Assembly (NCBI RefSeq): GCF_000967965.1
Contig: NZ_LACC01000002.1
Coordinates: 365,357-429,356, forward strand
Reading direction: 5' to 3'
From: Pseudomonas fluorescens
Lineage (GTDB): Bacteria > Pseudomonadota > Gammaproteobacteria > Pseudomonadales > Pseudomonadaceae
Length of the DNA stretch: 64,000 bases
Part shown: positions 37,233 to 45,434 of the stretch, piece by piece
How the letters are laid out: each line of letters opens with the position of its first letter
How positions within the stretch are numbered: the stretch's first letter is position 1
Position numbers and translations under genes: made by a program
The notes under the pieces: model-generated
What the model was told of the DNA's origin: nothing
What the model saw: the letters and a program-made list of their open reading frames with translations, nothing else
The model's database searches: none

Positions 37233-37469
37233 ATGGCGAAGGAGACTAAATTGGCACCTCTAAACCAGCAAAAAAATACAGTCCGGTATGTAAAAATCCT
37301 GAAATACGCCATCAATGTGCTTGGCAATCAGCGGTTGGCTAAGGACTGGCTAAAGAGACCTTGCAAGGGTCTGGAAGGCAACATCCCGCTGGAACTGATC
37401 CGCAACTCGCATGGCTTCCAGAAGGTTGAGAATTATCTGGCCCGGATTGAACACGGGGTTTATCAATGA
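37233..37469 (+). CDS. Truncated Xre/MbcA/ParS-type antitoxin
   Basis: A 78-residue protein whose residues 25-78 (NVLGNQRLAKDWLKRP, then IPLELIRNSHGFQKVENYLARIEHG) are the C-terminal toxin-binding domain (DUF2384) of MbcA/ParS/Xre antitoxins that partner RES toxins. The N-terminal HTH usually found in this family (total about 130-150 residues) is missing. The expected toxin start, an ATGA overlap with the stop, exists but opens a frame of only eight codons. It is probably an orphan remnant; expression is uncertain because the GAG upstream is too close to the ATG. Confidence 0.65.
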   Translation: MAKETKLAPLNQQKNTVRYVKILKYAINVLGNQRLAKDWLKRPCKGLEGNIPLELIRNSHGFQKVENYLARIEHGVYQ

Positions 37470-37602
37470 TCGTTACGCCATACGTCTACTGAAAAACTTT
37501 CTCCACCCCCTCCTATCCCCCAAGGGATATATACACCGCAAAACCCCGATTGCTAGTTTGGCCCCCGACGCACTGATTCATCACTGCAAGGGAGCCCGTC
37601 TC

Positions 37603-38718
37603 GTGAACAACACCCCGCCAAGCGATATCGAATTCTGCAATGTGGTCAAACGCTATGGCGAGGTGCAGGCCGTCAGCGGTCTGGATTTCGCGGTGCGGCG
37701 TGGCTCGTTTCATTCCTTTCTCGGCGGCTCGGGCTGTGGCAAGACCACCACCCTGCGCATGATCGCCGGCTTCGAACAGCCCACCAGCGGCGAGGTTCGT
37801 CTGGCCGGCAAGAGCGTGGCCGGTGTGCCGGCTTTCGAGCGGCCGGTGAACATGGTGTTCCAGCATTACGCGTTGTTCCCGCATTTGACCGTGGCGCAGA
37901 ACATTGCCTACGGCCTGCGCTATCGCACCCCGCGCCCGGACAAAAAGCAGCAACTGCGCATGGCCGATGAGGCGCTGGAGATGGTGCGCCTGAGCGGCTT
38001 TGGCCAACGCAAGCCGAGTGAATTGTCCGGCGGCCAGCAACAGCGTGTCGCCCTCGCCCGCGCCTTGGTCAACAAGCCGACCGTGTTGCTGCTCGACGAA
38101 CCGCTGGCGGCGCTGGACCGCAAGCTGCGCAAGGAGATGCAGTCGGAACTGCTGCGTTTGCAACGGGAGGTCGGTATCACCTTCGTACTGGTCACCCATG
38201 ACCAGGAAGAAGCCCTGTCGATGAGCGACAGCATCAGCGTGATGCACAACGGTTCGATCATCCAGACCGCCACCCCGGAACAACTCTACGAAGCCCCGGC
38301 CAGCCGTTACGTGGCTGACTTTATCGGCGAGTCCAACCTGTTCGACGGCACCGTGCGCCAGCTCACCGGCAACTCGGTGGTGCTGCGTACCGAGCAAGGG
38401 CTGGAGCTGACCAGCCCGCTGACACCGACCGGCAAAGGCCTGAGTGCCAACGCCGCTGGTTGCATTGCGGTGCGGCCGGAGCTGATCAGCATCGCCAGCG
38501 CCAACGCCGAGATGACCCGGGAAGTGAAGCTGCAAGGCTGCGTCGAGGACCGCATCTACCTGGGCAATTCCACCGAGTACCGCGTGCGCACCCAGGCCTT
38601 CGGCGTGGTCTGCGTGCGGGTGCCGCGCCAGCAGGATCACGGCGCCAATGCATTCGAACACGGCGCGCCAGTGCGCGTCGGCTGGGATCACGCCAATGGC
38701 CTGGCCATGGCGTTGTAA
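37603..38718 (+). CDS. ABC transporter ATP-binding protein, PotA-like
   Basis: A 371-residue ATPase: Walker A GGSGCGKTT (residues 41-49), Q-loop FQHYALFPHLT, signature LSGGQQQRVALARAL, Walker B VLLLDEPLAALD and H-loop VLVTHDQEEAL. The C-terminal third is a TOBE regulatory domain (IAVRPELISI). It fits the spermidine/putrescine importer group. GTG 37603 follows AAGGGAG at spacing 7. It heads a five-gene operon with binding protein, two permeases and an aldehyde dehydrogenase. Confidence 0.9.
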   Translation: MNNTPPSDIEFCNVVKRYGEVQAVSGLDFAVRRGSFHSFLGGSGCGKTTTLRMIAGFEQPTSGEVRLAGKSVAGVPAFERPVNMVFQHYALFPHLTVAQNIAYGLRYRTPRPDKKQQLRMADEALEMVRLSGFGQRKPSELSGGQQQRVALARALVNKPTVLLLDEPLAALDRKLRKEMQSELLRLQREVGITFVLVTHDQEEALSMSDSISVMHNGSIIQTATPEQLYEAPASRYVADFIGESNLFDGTVRQLTGNSVVLRTEQGLELTSPLTPTGKGLSANAAGCIAVRPELISIASANAEMTREVKLQGCVEDRIYLGNSTEYRVRTQAFGVVCVRVPRQQDHGANAFEHGAPVRVGWDHANGLAMAL

Positions 38719-38757
38719 ATCATCGATTCGTTTCATCAACCGGATGTGGAGCGTGCT

Positions 38758-39900
38758 ATGGACCAGAAGACTTTTATAAAAACCCTGCGCAGCTGGCAGA
38801 ACGGCTCGATCAGCCGCCGCGAGTTCCTTGGCCGCACGGGCCTTGGGATCGCTGCCGCCGTGGTCGCGACCAACATGCCCGGCCTGCTGACCTCCTCCGC
38901 CGAGGCCGCCGAACAGGCCAAGCTGGGTGATCGCCTGTCGCTGGCGACCTGGCCCAACTACCACAGCCAGGAAAACCTCGACACCTTCGGCAAGACCACC
39001 GGCGCCCGGGTGTCGATGAGCGTGTTCGGTTCCAACGAAGAAATGCTCGCCAAATTGCAGGCCGGCGGCAGTGGCTGGGACGTGCTGGTGCCGACCAACT
39101 ACACCATCAGCACCTACGTCGGCCTGGGGCTGATCGAGCCGCTGGACCTGTCGCGCATCCCCAACTTCGATGCCTCGGCGTTCCAGCAGAAGTTCATGGC
39201 CCAGGGCACAGTGGACGGCAAGGTCTACGCGGTGCCGAAAAACTGGGGCACCACCGGCATGCTCTACGACGCCGGCAAGCTGAAGAACGGCCCCGCCAGC
39301 TGGAAGGAATTCTGGGCCGCCGCCCAAGGCCCGGCCAGCGGCCGCACGATGGTTCACGACTACCAGTTGACCGCCATCGGCAACGCGCTGAAAAGCTTCG
39401 GCTACAGCTTCAACTCCCTGGACCCGAAAGAACTGGCCGACGCGGAAAAGCTGCTGATCGAGGTCAAGCCGCACCTGTTCGCGATCAACTCCGACATTCA
39501 GCCGTCGATGCGCAGCGGCGATGCCTGGCTGGCGATGTCCTGGACCGGCGACGCCTCGCAACTGCACCGCGACAACGCGCAAATGCAGTTCGAACTGGGC
39601 AAGGAAGGTGGCGAACTGTGGAGCGACTTCTTCGCGATTCCCAAAAGCTCGGAGCACAAGGACGCCGCCTACGCCTTCATCAACTACCTGCTCGACCCGC
39701 AGCACAACAAGCTGGAAGTGCTGAGCCACGGCTACCCGAGCGGCGACAAGCGTGTCGACGCGCTGCTGCCGGTGGCGATGCTCGACGATCCGATCATGTA
39801 CCCCGCCGCCGAGGCCCTGAGCCCGCTGGAGTTCGGTGCCGCCGCGACGCTGACCAGCCCGGCGCGCGCCGAACTGATGGCGCGTTTCAAGTCCGCCTGA
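38758..39900 (+). CDS. ABC transporter substrate-binding protein, PotD-like, Tat-exported
   Basis: A 380-residue periplasmic binding protein (bacterial extracellular solute-binding family 1). The N-terminus has a twin-arginine signal, SRREFLGRTGLGIAAAVVAT, so it is exported folded, unusual for PotD. The mature domain shows WPNYHSQENLDTFGKTTG and GWDVLVPTNYTISTYV, the PotD/PotF polyamine-binding arrangement. It directly follows the ATPase (39 nt). Confidence 0.87.
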   Translation: MDQKTFIKTLRSWQNGSISRREFLGRTGLGIAAAVVATNMPGLLTSSAEAAEQAKLGDRLSLATWPNYHSQENLDTFGKTTGARVSMSVFGSNEEMLAKLQAGGSGWDVLVPTNYTISTYVGLGLIEPLDLSRIPNFDASAFQQKFMAQGTVDGKVYAVPKNWGTTGMLYDAGKLKNGPASWKEFWAAAQGPASGRTMVHDYQLTAIGNALKSFGYSFNSLDPKELADAEKLLIEVKPHLFAINSDIQPSMRSGDAWLAMSWTGDASQLHRDNAQMQFELGKEGGELWSDFFAIPKSSEHKDAAYAFINYLLDPQHNKLEVLSHGYPSGDKRVDALLPVAMLDDPIMYPAAEALSPLEFGAAATLTSPARAELMARFKSA

Positions 39901-39931
39901 TCGCTTGACCATGGCCAATGAGGAGTCACCC

Positions 39932-40849
39932 ATGAATGCCGCCGCCCACCCGCAAACGGTGCAGCCGGGCCATGCCCTGTCGGTCGAGGTTCGCCAACGG
40001 CGCAGCCTCGGCCGGCGCATCACCCTGCTGATGCTCTTGCCTTCGACCCTGTGGTTCCTGCTGCTGTTGTTGATGCCGCTGGTGATCATCCTGGTCTTCA
40101 GTTTCGGCGAGCGCAGCGCCGTGGGCGGTTACGCCGGTGGCTTCACCCTGGCCAACTACCTGAACCTCGGTTCTCGCGGCGCGGCGTTCAGCAATACGCT
40201 GATGCTGGCGCCGCTGGGCACCCTGGTGTGCCTGGTGGCGGCTTATCCGCTGGCGTATTTCCTCGCGGTCAAGGTCAGCAGGAACCGCTCGCTGTTGCTG
40301 ACCCTGGTGATCGTGCCGTTCTGGACCAGTTTCCTGATCCGCACCTACGCCTGGATCTTCATCCTCAGCGGCAAGGGTATTCCGGCGCTGCTGGCCAGCC
40401 TCGGTCTTGAAGATGTGCGGCTGATCAACACGCCGTGGGCGGTGCTGATCGGCATTGTCTACGGCTACCTGCCGCTGATGGTGTTCCCGATCTACGTCAG
40501 CCTGGAAAAACTCGACAAGCGCCTGCTCGAAGCCTCGGCGGACCTGGGCGCCAGTGCCTTCGAAAGCTTTCGCCGGATCACCCTGCCACTGTCCGCGCCG
40601 GGGATCATCACCGGGGTGATGCTGGTGTTCATCCTGTTGATGGGCGAGTTCCTGATCCCGGCCATTCTCGGCGGCGGCAAGGTGTTCTTTGTCGGCAACG
40701 CGCTGGTCGACCTGTTCCTGCAATCGCGCAACTGGCCGTTCGGCAGTGCGCTGGCCATGACGTTGGTGGCGATGATGCTGCTGATCATCGGCGTGTACTT
40801 GAAACTGGTGGCGCGCTACGGCGGCCGCCCTGCCGACGGAGGCCTGTGA
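39932..40849 (+). CDS. ABC transporter permease, PotB-like
   Basis: A 305-residue inner-membrane permease with six hydrophobic segments and the EAA-type loop (LLEASADLGASAFESFRRITLPLSAPGI) that docks on the ATPase. GAGGAG precedes ATG 39932 at spacing 5; ATG 39911 is less likely. It ends 1 nt before the second permease, showing translational coupling. Confidence 0.9.
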   Translation: MNAAAHPQTVQPGHALSVEVRQRRSLGRRITLLMLLPSTLWFLLLLLMPLVIILVFSFGERSAVGGYAGGFTLANYLNLGSRGAAFSNTLMLAPLGTLVCLVAAYPLAYFLAVKVSRNRSLLLTLVIVPFWTSFLIRTYAWIFILSGKGIPALLASLGLEDVRLINTPWAVLIGIVYGYLPLMVFPIYVSLEKLDKRLLEASADLGASAFESFRRITLPLSAPGIITGVMLVFILLMGEFLIPAILGGGKVFFVGNALVDLFLQSRNWPFGSALAMTLVAMMLLIIGVYLKLVARYGGRPADGGL

Positions 40850-40850
40850 C

Positions 40851-41678
40851 ATGTGGCTGCGCAGCTATTCAACCTCGCTGTACCTGTTTCTCTACGCGCC
40901 GATTGCCTTGATCGTGCTGTTCAGCTTCAACGCCGGGCGCAGTGGCCTTACGTTCCAGTGCTGCTCGGTGCAGTGGTTCGGCACCGCGTTCGGTAACCCG
41001 TTCATCATGGAAGCCCTGGGCAACAGCGCGCTGATCGCTTTCAGTTCGGCAGTGATTGCCACGCTGTTCGGCACCCTGGCGGTGTTCGGCTTGCAGCGCT
41101 GCGGCGCCAAAGTGCGCCTGCTGTTCGATGCCCTGACCTATTGCGCGATCATCGTGCCGGGCATCGTCATCGGCATCTCGACGCTGATTGCGTTCATCAG
41201 CCTGTTCGACCTGATCAACCCGCTGCTGGCGAGTTGGTTGCCGACAGTGCCGAAGTTGAACATGGGCTTCTTTACGGTTATCGCCGCGCATTCGTTGTTC
41301 ACCATGGCCCTGGTGATGGTGATCGTGCGCAGCCGTGTCGACTCGCTGGACAAGGCCTTGCTCGAAGCCTCGGCGGACCTGTACGCGCCACCGATGGACA
41401 CCTTCTGGCGGGTAACCCTGCCGCAGATCAGCCCGGCAATCATGGCCGGGTTCCTGCTGGCGTTCACCTTCAGCTTCGACGATTTCATCATCGCGTTCTT
41501 CGTCGCCGGTTCCGAAACGACGCTGCCAATCTACATCTTTTCCTCCATCCGCCGCGGCGTGACGCCAGAGATCAACGCGATTTCCACGGTGATCATCTGC
41601 GTGTCGCTGGCCCTGCTGTTCACTTCCCGCCATCTGCAAAACCGCCGTACCGGCGTCCAGGAGTCGCACCATGCGTGA
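40851..41678 (+). CDS. ABC transporter permease, PotC-like
   Basis: A 275-residue permease with six segments and the coupling loop LLEASADLYAPPMDTFWRVTLPQISPAIMAG. FSFDDFIIAFFVAGSETTLPIYIFSSIRRGVTPEINAIST is the typical PotC ending. It overlaps the aldehyde dehydrogenase gene by 8 nt, so transport and oxidation are expressed together. Confidence 0.9.
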   Translation: MWLRSYSTSLYLFLYAPIALIVLFSFNAGRSGLTFQCCSVQWFGTAFGNPFIMEALGNSALIAFSSAVIATLFGTLAVFGLQRCGAKVRLLFDALTYCAIIVPGIVIGISTLIAFISLFDLINPLLASWLPTVPKLNMGFFTVIAAHSLFTMALVMVIVRSRVDSLDKALLEASADLYAPPMDTFWRVTLPQISPAIMAGFLLAFTFSFDDFIIAFFVAGSETTLPIYIFSSIRRGVTPEINAISTVIICVSLALLFTSRHLQNRRTGVQESHHA

Positions 41679-43143
41679 TCAGCTCTACATCAACGGCGAA
41701 TGGGTCAGCCCGGACCTGGGCGGCTATCTGGACGTGATCGACCCTGCCACCGAGCAAGTCTTCCACCGGGTCGCGGCAGGCACTGAAGAGGATGTCGACC
41801 ATGCCGTGCGTGCGGCCCGTCGCGCCTTCGACAATGGCTGGGGCCAGACCAGCGGCGCCGAGCGCGGGCAATGGCTGGAGGCGCTGGCCGATGAACTGGA
41901 AAGTGGCCAGCAGGCGCTGGCGGAACTGGAAGTGCGCGACAACGGCAAACCCTTGCCCGAAGCGCAGTGGGACATTGGCGATGCGATTGGTTGCTTCCGT
42001 TACTACGCCGGTTTGGCCCGTGAACTGGACCAGCAACAGGATCAGCCTCTGGCCTTGCCGGACGCGCGTTTCCGCTGCCGCATCCGCCACGAACCGATTG
42101 GCGTGGCCGGGCAGATCATCCCCTGGAACTACCCGCTGCTGATGGCCGCGTGGAAGGTCGCGCCAGCCTTGGCCGCCGGGGCCACGGTGGTGTTGAAACC
42201 GTCCGAATTGACGCCGCTGACCGCCCTGGAACTGGCGGCCGCCGCGGATCGTATCGGTTTGCCCGCCGGGGTGTTGAACCTGGTCACCGGCCTCGGCGCC
42301 GACGCCGGCAGCCCCCTCACCGAACACCCGGGCGTGGACAAACTGGCCTTCACCGGCAGCGTGCCCACCGGCGCAAAAATCATGTCGGCGGCGGCGCGGG
42401 ACATCAAGAACATCAGCCTGGAACTGGGCGGCAAGTCTGCGCTCATCGTGTTCGACGACGCCGATGTCGACGCCGCCGTGGAGTGGATTCTGTTCGGGAT
42501 TTTCTGGAACCAGGGTCAGGTGTGCAGCGCGACTTCACGCCTGCTGGTGCAGGAAACCATCGCTCCGCGCCTGATCGAACGACTGGTGGAAGAAACCCGC
42601 AAGATCAGCATCGGCCCCGGTATGCAGCCCGGCGTTCTGCTCGGGCCGCTGGTCAGCCAGGGCCAATACGACAAGGTGCTCGGTTTCATCGACCAGGGCC
42701 TGGCCAGCGGCGCCCGTTTGCTCACCGGCGGACGGCGACCGGCGCACTTGCGCGAAGGTTACTTCGTCGAGCCGGCGATTTTCGACGAGCCCGGTCATAG
42801 CAGCATTCTGTGGCGTGAAGAAGTGTTCGGCCCGGTGCTGTGCATCAAGCGCTTCAAGACCGAAGAGCAAGCAGTACAAATGGCCAACGCCAGCCGCTTC
42901 GGCCTGGCTGCCGCCGTGATGAGCGCTGACTTGCAACGCACCGCCCGGGTCGCCAACCAGCTGCGCGCCGGCATCGTCTGGGTCAACTGCTCGCAACCGA
43001 CCTTCGTCGAAGCACCCTGGGGCGGGATGAAACACAGCGGCATTGGCCGGGAGCTGGGGCAATGGGGGTTGCACAATTATCTTGAGGTCAAGCAGGTGAC
43101 CGAGTACGTCAGCGACCAGCCGTGGGGGTGGTATTTGAAGTAA
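41671..43143 (+). CDS. Aldehyde dehydrogenase, aminoaldehyde/betaine-aldehyde type
   Basis: A 490-residue NAD(P)+-dependent enzyme. PWNYP, the general base Glu in LELGGKSALIVF and catalytic C285 in NQGQVCSATSRLL are present, as is the C-terminal PWGGMKHSGIGRELG. The family covers 4-aminobutyraldehyde, 3-aminopropionaldehyde and betaine-aldehyde dehydrogenases. The overlap with a polyamine-type ABC operon suggests that it oxidises aminoaldehydes made from the imported amine. Confidence 0.9.
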   Translation: MRDQLYINGEWVSPDLGGYLDVIDPATEQVFHRVAAGTEEDVDHAVRAARRAFDNGWGQTSGAERGQWLEALADELESGQQALAELEVRDNGKPLPEAQWDIGDAIGCFRYYAGLARELDQQQDQPLALPDARFRCRIRHEPIGVAGQIIPWNYPLLMAAWKVAPALAAGATVVLKPSELTPLTALELAAAADRIGLPAGVLNLVTGLGADAGSPLTEHPGVDKLAFTGSVPTGAKIMSAAARDIKNISLELGGKSALIVFDDADVDAAVEWILFGIFWNQGQVCSATSRLLVQETIAPRLIERLVEETRKISIGPGMQPGVLLGPLVSQGQYDKVLGFIDQGLASGARLLTGGRRPAHLREGYFVEPAIFDEPGHSSILWREEVFGPVLCIKRFKTEEQAVQMANASRFGLAAAVMSADLQRTARVANQLRAGIVWVNCSQPTFVEAPWGGMKHSGIGRELGQWGLHNYLEVKQVTEYVSDQPWGWYLK

Positions 43144-43241
43144 ACAGCTCCCACAGGGATTGTGGCCGGCCGTGGGATTGGCGGTCACTGAAGCTCCCAC
43201 AATGTTTTCTGCCATGCACCATCTCTGTGTGCACTGCAATT

Positions 43242-43333
43242 CCCTGTGGGAGCGAGCTTGCTCGCGATGACGGCATGACAGACACCCACAAAGTGACTGC
43301 CAGACCGCCATCGCGAGCAAGCTCGCTCCCACA
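43242..43333. repeat. REP pair
   Basis: GTGGGAGCGAGCTTGCTCGCGA (43246-43267) and, inverted, TCGCGAGCAAGCTCGCTCCCAC (43310-43331). The left flank 43144-43200 also holds two REP-like fragments with CTCCCACA. No gene is seen in 43144-43453. Confidence 0.9.
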
Positions 43334-43453
43334 ATTGTACTGCGGCGTGGCGTAACTATTTGTGCGCCACCCGGTGCCCAGCAGGCTTGTGGCAACGGGT
43401 TATCAACGCGTAACTTGAATGACTTGCCCTTCAACACACGCCGGAGTTGATCC

Positions 43454-44221
43454 ATGCGCATCGCCTTGCTGTCCGACATGCACCTGTCCGTCAACGCGAT
43501 CCCCTTTCCCGTCGTGGATGCCGATATTGTGGTGCTCGCCGGGGACATCGCCCGGCCGCCCAAGGCCATCGAGTGGGCCAGTGCGTGCCCGGTTCCGTTG
43601 TTGTACGTGGCGGGTAATCACGAGTTTTATGGCAGTGACCTGGTCTCCACCTACGAGCAATTGAACAGTCTGGCGCAAGGTACGCAGATCCACATTCTGG
43701 AACGTTCGGAGTACGTCCACGACGGCGTGCGTTTTCTCGGCTGCACCTTGTGGTCTGACTATCGCCTTCTCGACAGCCCCGCGGATCGGGCGCTGGGCAT
43801 CGATCTGGCGACCCAGCTGATCCGTGACTTCAGCCACATCAAAGTCGCCCCCGATTTCCCAGACCTGTTCACACCGGCCATTTCCCAGCTGGTGTTTCTG
43901 CAGACGGTCGCCTGGCTGCAAGACTGCTTCACCCGCGACAGCAGCACGCCTACGGTGGTGGTCTCCCATTTCGCCCCGACGCGGTCGAGCATCAGCCCGA
44001 CCTTTGCCGGTTCGCCAATCAACTCAAGTTTTGTCTCGGACCTCGAAGCGCGGATCAAAGACTGGCAGCCGGCACTGTGGCTGCATGGCCACACCCATGG
44101 CAGCTTTGATTATCGGGTGGGCAACACCCGCGTGGTCTGCAACCCACGGGGCTATGCCAAGAATGGCATCAATGAAAATCCTGATTTCGATGATGCCTTC
44201 GTGATCGATCTGCAGATCTGA
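43454..44221 (+). CDS. Metallophosphoesterase family protein
   Basis: A 255-residue calcineurin-like phosphoesterase. The five metal-binding blocks are all visible: SDMHLSVNAIP (DxH), LAGDIARPP (GD), VAGNHEFYGS (GNHE), VVSHFAPTRSS (H) and LHGHTHGSFDYRVG (GHxH). It has no signal peptide, so the enzyme is cytoplasmic. The substrate is unknown; the closest reading is the cyclic-nucleotide/general phosphatase branch. Confidence 0.9.
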   Translation: MRIALLSDMHLSVNAIPFPVVDADIVVLAGDIARPPKAIEWASACPVPLLYVAGNHEFYGSDLVSTYEQLNSLAQGTQIHILERSEYVHDGVRFLGCTLWSDYRLLDSPADRALGIDLATQLIRDFSHIKVAPDFPDLFTPAISQLVFLQTVAWLQDCFTRDSSTPTVVVSHFAPTRSSISPTFAGSPINSSFVSDLEARIKDWQPALWLHGHTHGSFDYRVGNTRVVCNPRGYAKNGINENPDFDDAFVIDLQI

Positions 44222-44348
44222 GGTAACACCGAAACCAACAGTCTCCAGGCGCGCACCCAATGGAACGCCCATGACCCGCTACACTTTCCTCGCTCCGCCG
44301 CTGCACCAAAGCGGCCAAGACCCCTGACTTCTGATCTGGAGGTATCCC

Positions 44349-45380
44349 ATGAGCGACAGCAGCGAACTCACCACCTTTACCGGCTGGGCCGCCACCGCAG
44401 CGGGCGCACCACTGGAACCCTTTAGCTACGATCCCGGCCCGTTGGGAAGCGATGAGGTGGAAGTCGCCGTGGAATATTGCGGCGTCTGCCACTCCGACCA
44501 GTCGCTGATCGACAACGACTGGGGCATCAGCCACTACCCGTTCATTCCCGGCCACGAGGTGGTCGGCCGTATCGTGCGGTTGGGCGACCAGGTTCGCGGC
44601 CTGGAAATGGGGCAACGGGTGGGCATCGGTTGGTACAAGGGCAGCTGCATGCATTGCACATCGTGCATCGAAGGCTCGCATAACCTGTGTCGCACCGTGC
44701 AACCGACCATCATCGGCAGCAACGGAGGTTTTGCCGACCGCATTCGTTCGCACTGGGCCTGGGCCCTGCCGATCCCGACCGGGCTCGATCCGGCGATGGC
44801 CGGGCCGTTGTTCTGTGCCGGTTCGACCGTGTTCAACCCGCTGGTGGAATTCGGCATCAAGCCCACCGACCGGGTCGGCGTGGTGGGTATCGGCGGCCTC
44901 GGTCACCTGGCGCTACGCTTCCTCAACGCCTGGGGCTGCGAAGTCACGGCGTTCACCTCATCGCTGAGCAAGCAGGACGAAGCCAAGCGCCTGGGCGCGC
45001 ACAAGGTGGTCGCCTCGACCGATACCGATGCGCTCAATGCCATTGCCGGCACCCTGGACTTTCTCCTGGTCACCGCCAACGCCAACCTCGACTGGACCGC
45101 CATGCTCGCCACCCTGCGCGGCAAGGGTCGCCTGCACTTTGTCGGCGTCGTGCCCGATGCCATACCGGTGCACGTATTCAACCTGATTCCCCAGCAAAAA
45201 GTCTTGTCCGCCTCGCCGGTCGGCTCACCGGCCAACACCGCGATGATGCTGGAGTTCTGCGCCCGCCATCAGATCCTGCCGCAGGTCGAGATGTTTCCCA
45301 TGAGCCGGATCAATGAAGCCATCGATCATTTGCGCAGCGGCAAGGCACGCTACCGCGTGGTGCTGGATGCCAGTCAGTGA
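44349..45380 (+). CDS. Zinc-dependent alcohol dehydrogenase (NAD(P)+)
   Basis: A 343-residue medium-chain dehydrogenase. Catalytic zinc ligands are in YCGVCHSDQSLIDND and PGHEVVGRI; structural zinc cysteines in CMHCTSCIEGSHNLC; the Rossmann site is GVVGIGGLGHLALRFLNAWG. It fits the YahK/AdhC cinnamyl-alcohol group, aldehyde reductases that usually prefer NADPH. GGAGG precedes the ATG. It ends at a strong terminator and is monocistronic. Confidence 0.9.
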   Translation: MSDSSELTTFTGWAATAAGAPLEPFSYDPGPLGSDEVEVAVEYCGVCHSDQSLIDNDWGISHYPFIPGHEVVGRIVRLGDQVRGLEMGQRVGIGWYKGSCMHCTSCIEGSHNLCRTVQPTIIGSNGGFADRIRSHWAWALPIPTGLDPAMAGPLFCAGSTVFNPLVEFGIKPTDRVGVVGIGGLGHLALRFLNAWGCEVTAFTSSLSKQDEAKRLGAHKVVASTDTDALNAIAGTLDFLLVTANANLDWTAMLATLRGKGRLHFVGVVPDAIPVHVFNLIPQQKVLSASPVGSPANTAMMLEFCARHQILPQVEMFPMSRINEAIDHLRSGKARYRVVLDASQ

Positions 45381-45399
45381 CAGGCGACGAACGAAGAGA

Positions 45400-45430
45400 A
45401 AGGGCCGCTTGTTCAAGCGGCCCTTTTTTT
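45400..45430 (+). terminator. Rho-independent terminator
   Basis: AAGGGCCGCTT (45400-45410) and AAGCGGCCCTT (45415-45425) form an 11-bp stem followed by TTTTT, between the convergent alcohol dehydrogenase and ArnT-like genes. Confidence 0.92.
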
Positions 45431-45434
45431 GCCC

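Noticed and set aside
37513..40089. Very long (858-codon) open frame on the minus strand across the ABC transporter genes
   Set aside because: Antisense shadow of high-G+C coding; composition rich in His, Arg, Gln and Gly with no family motifs, while the plus strand carries complete PotA/PotD-like genes with ribosome sites.
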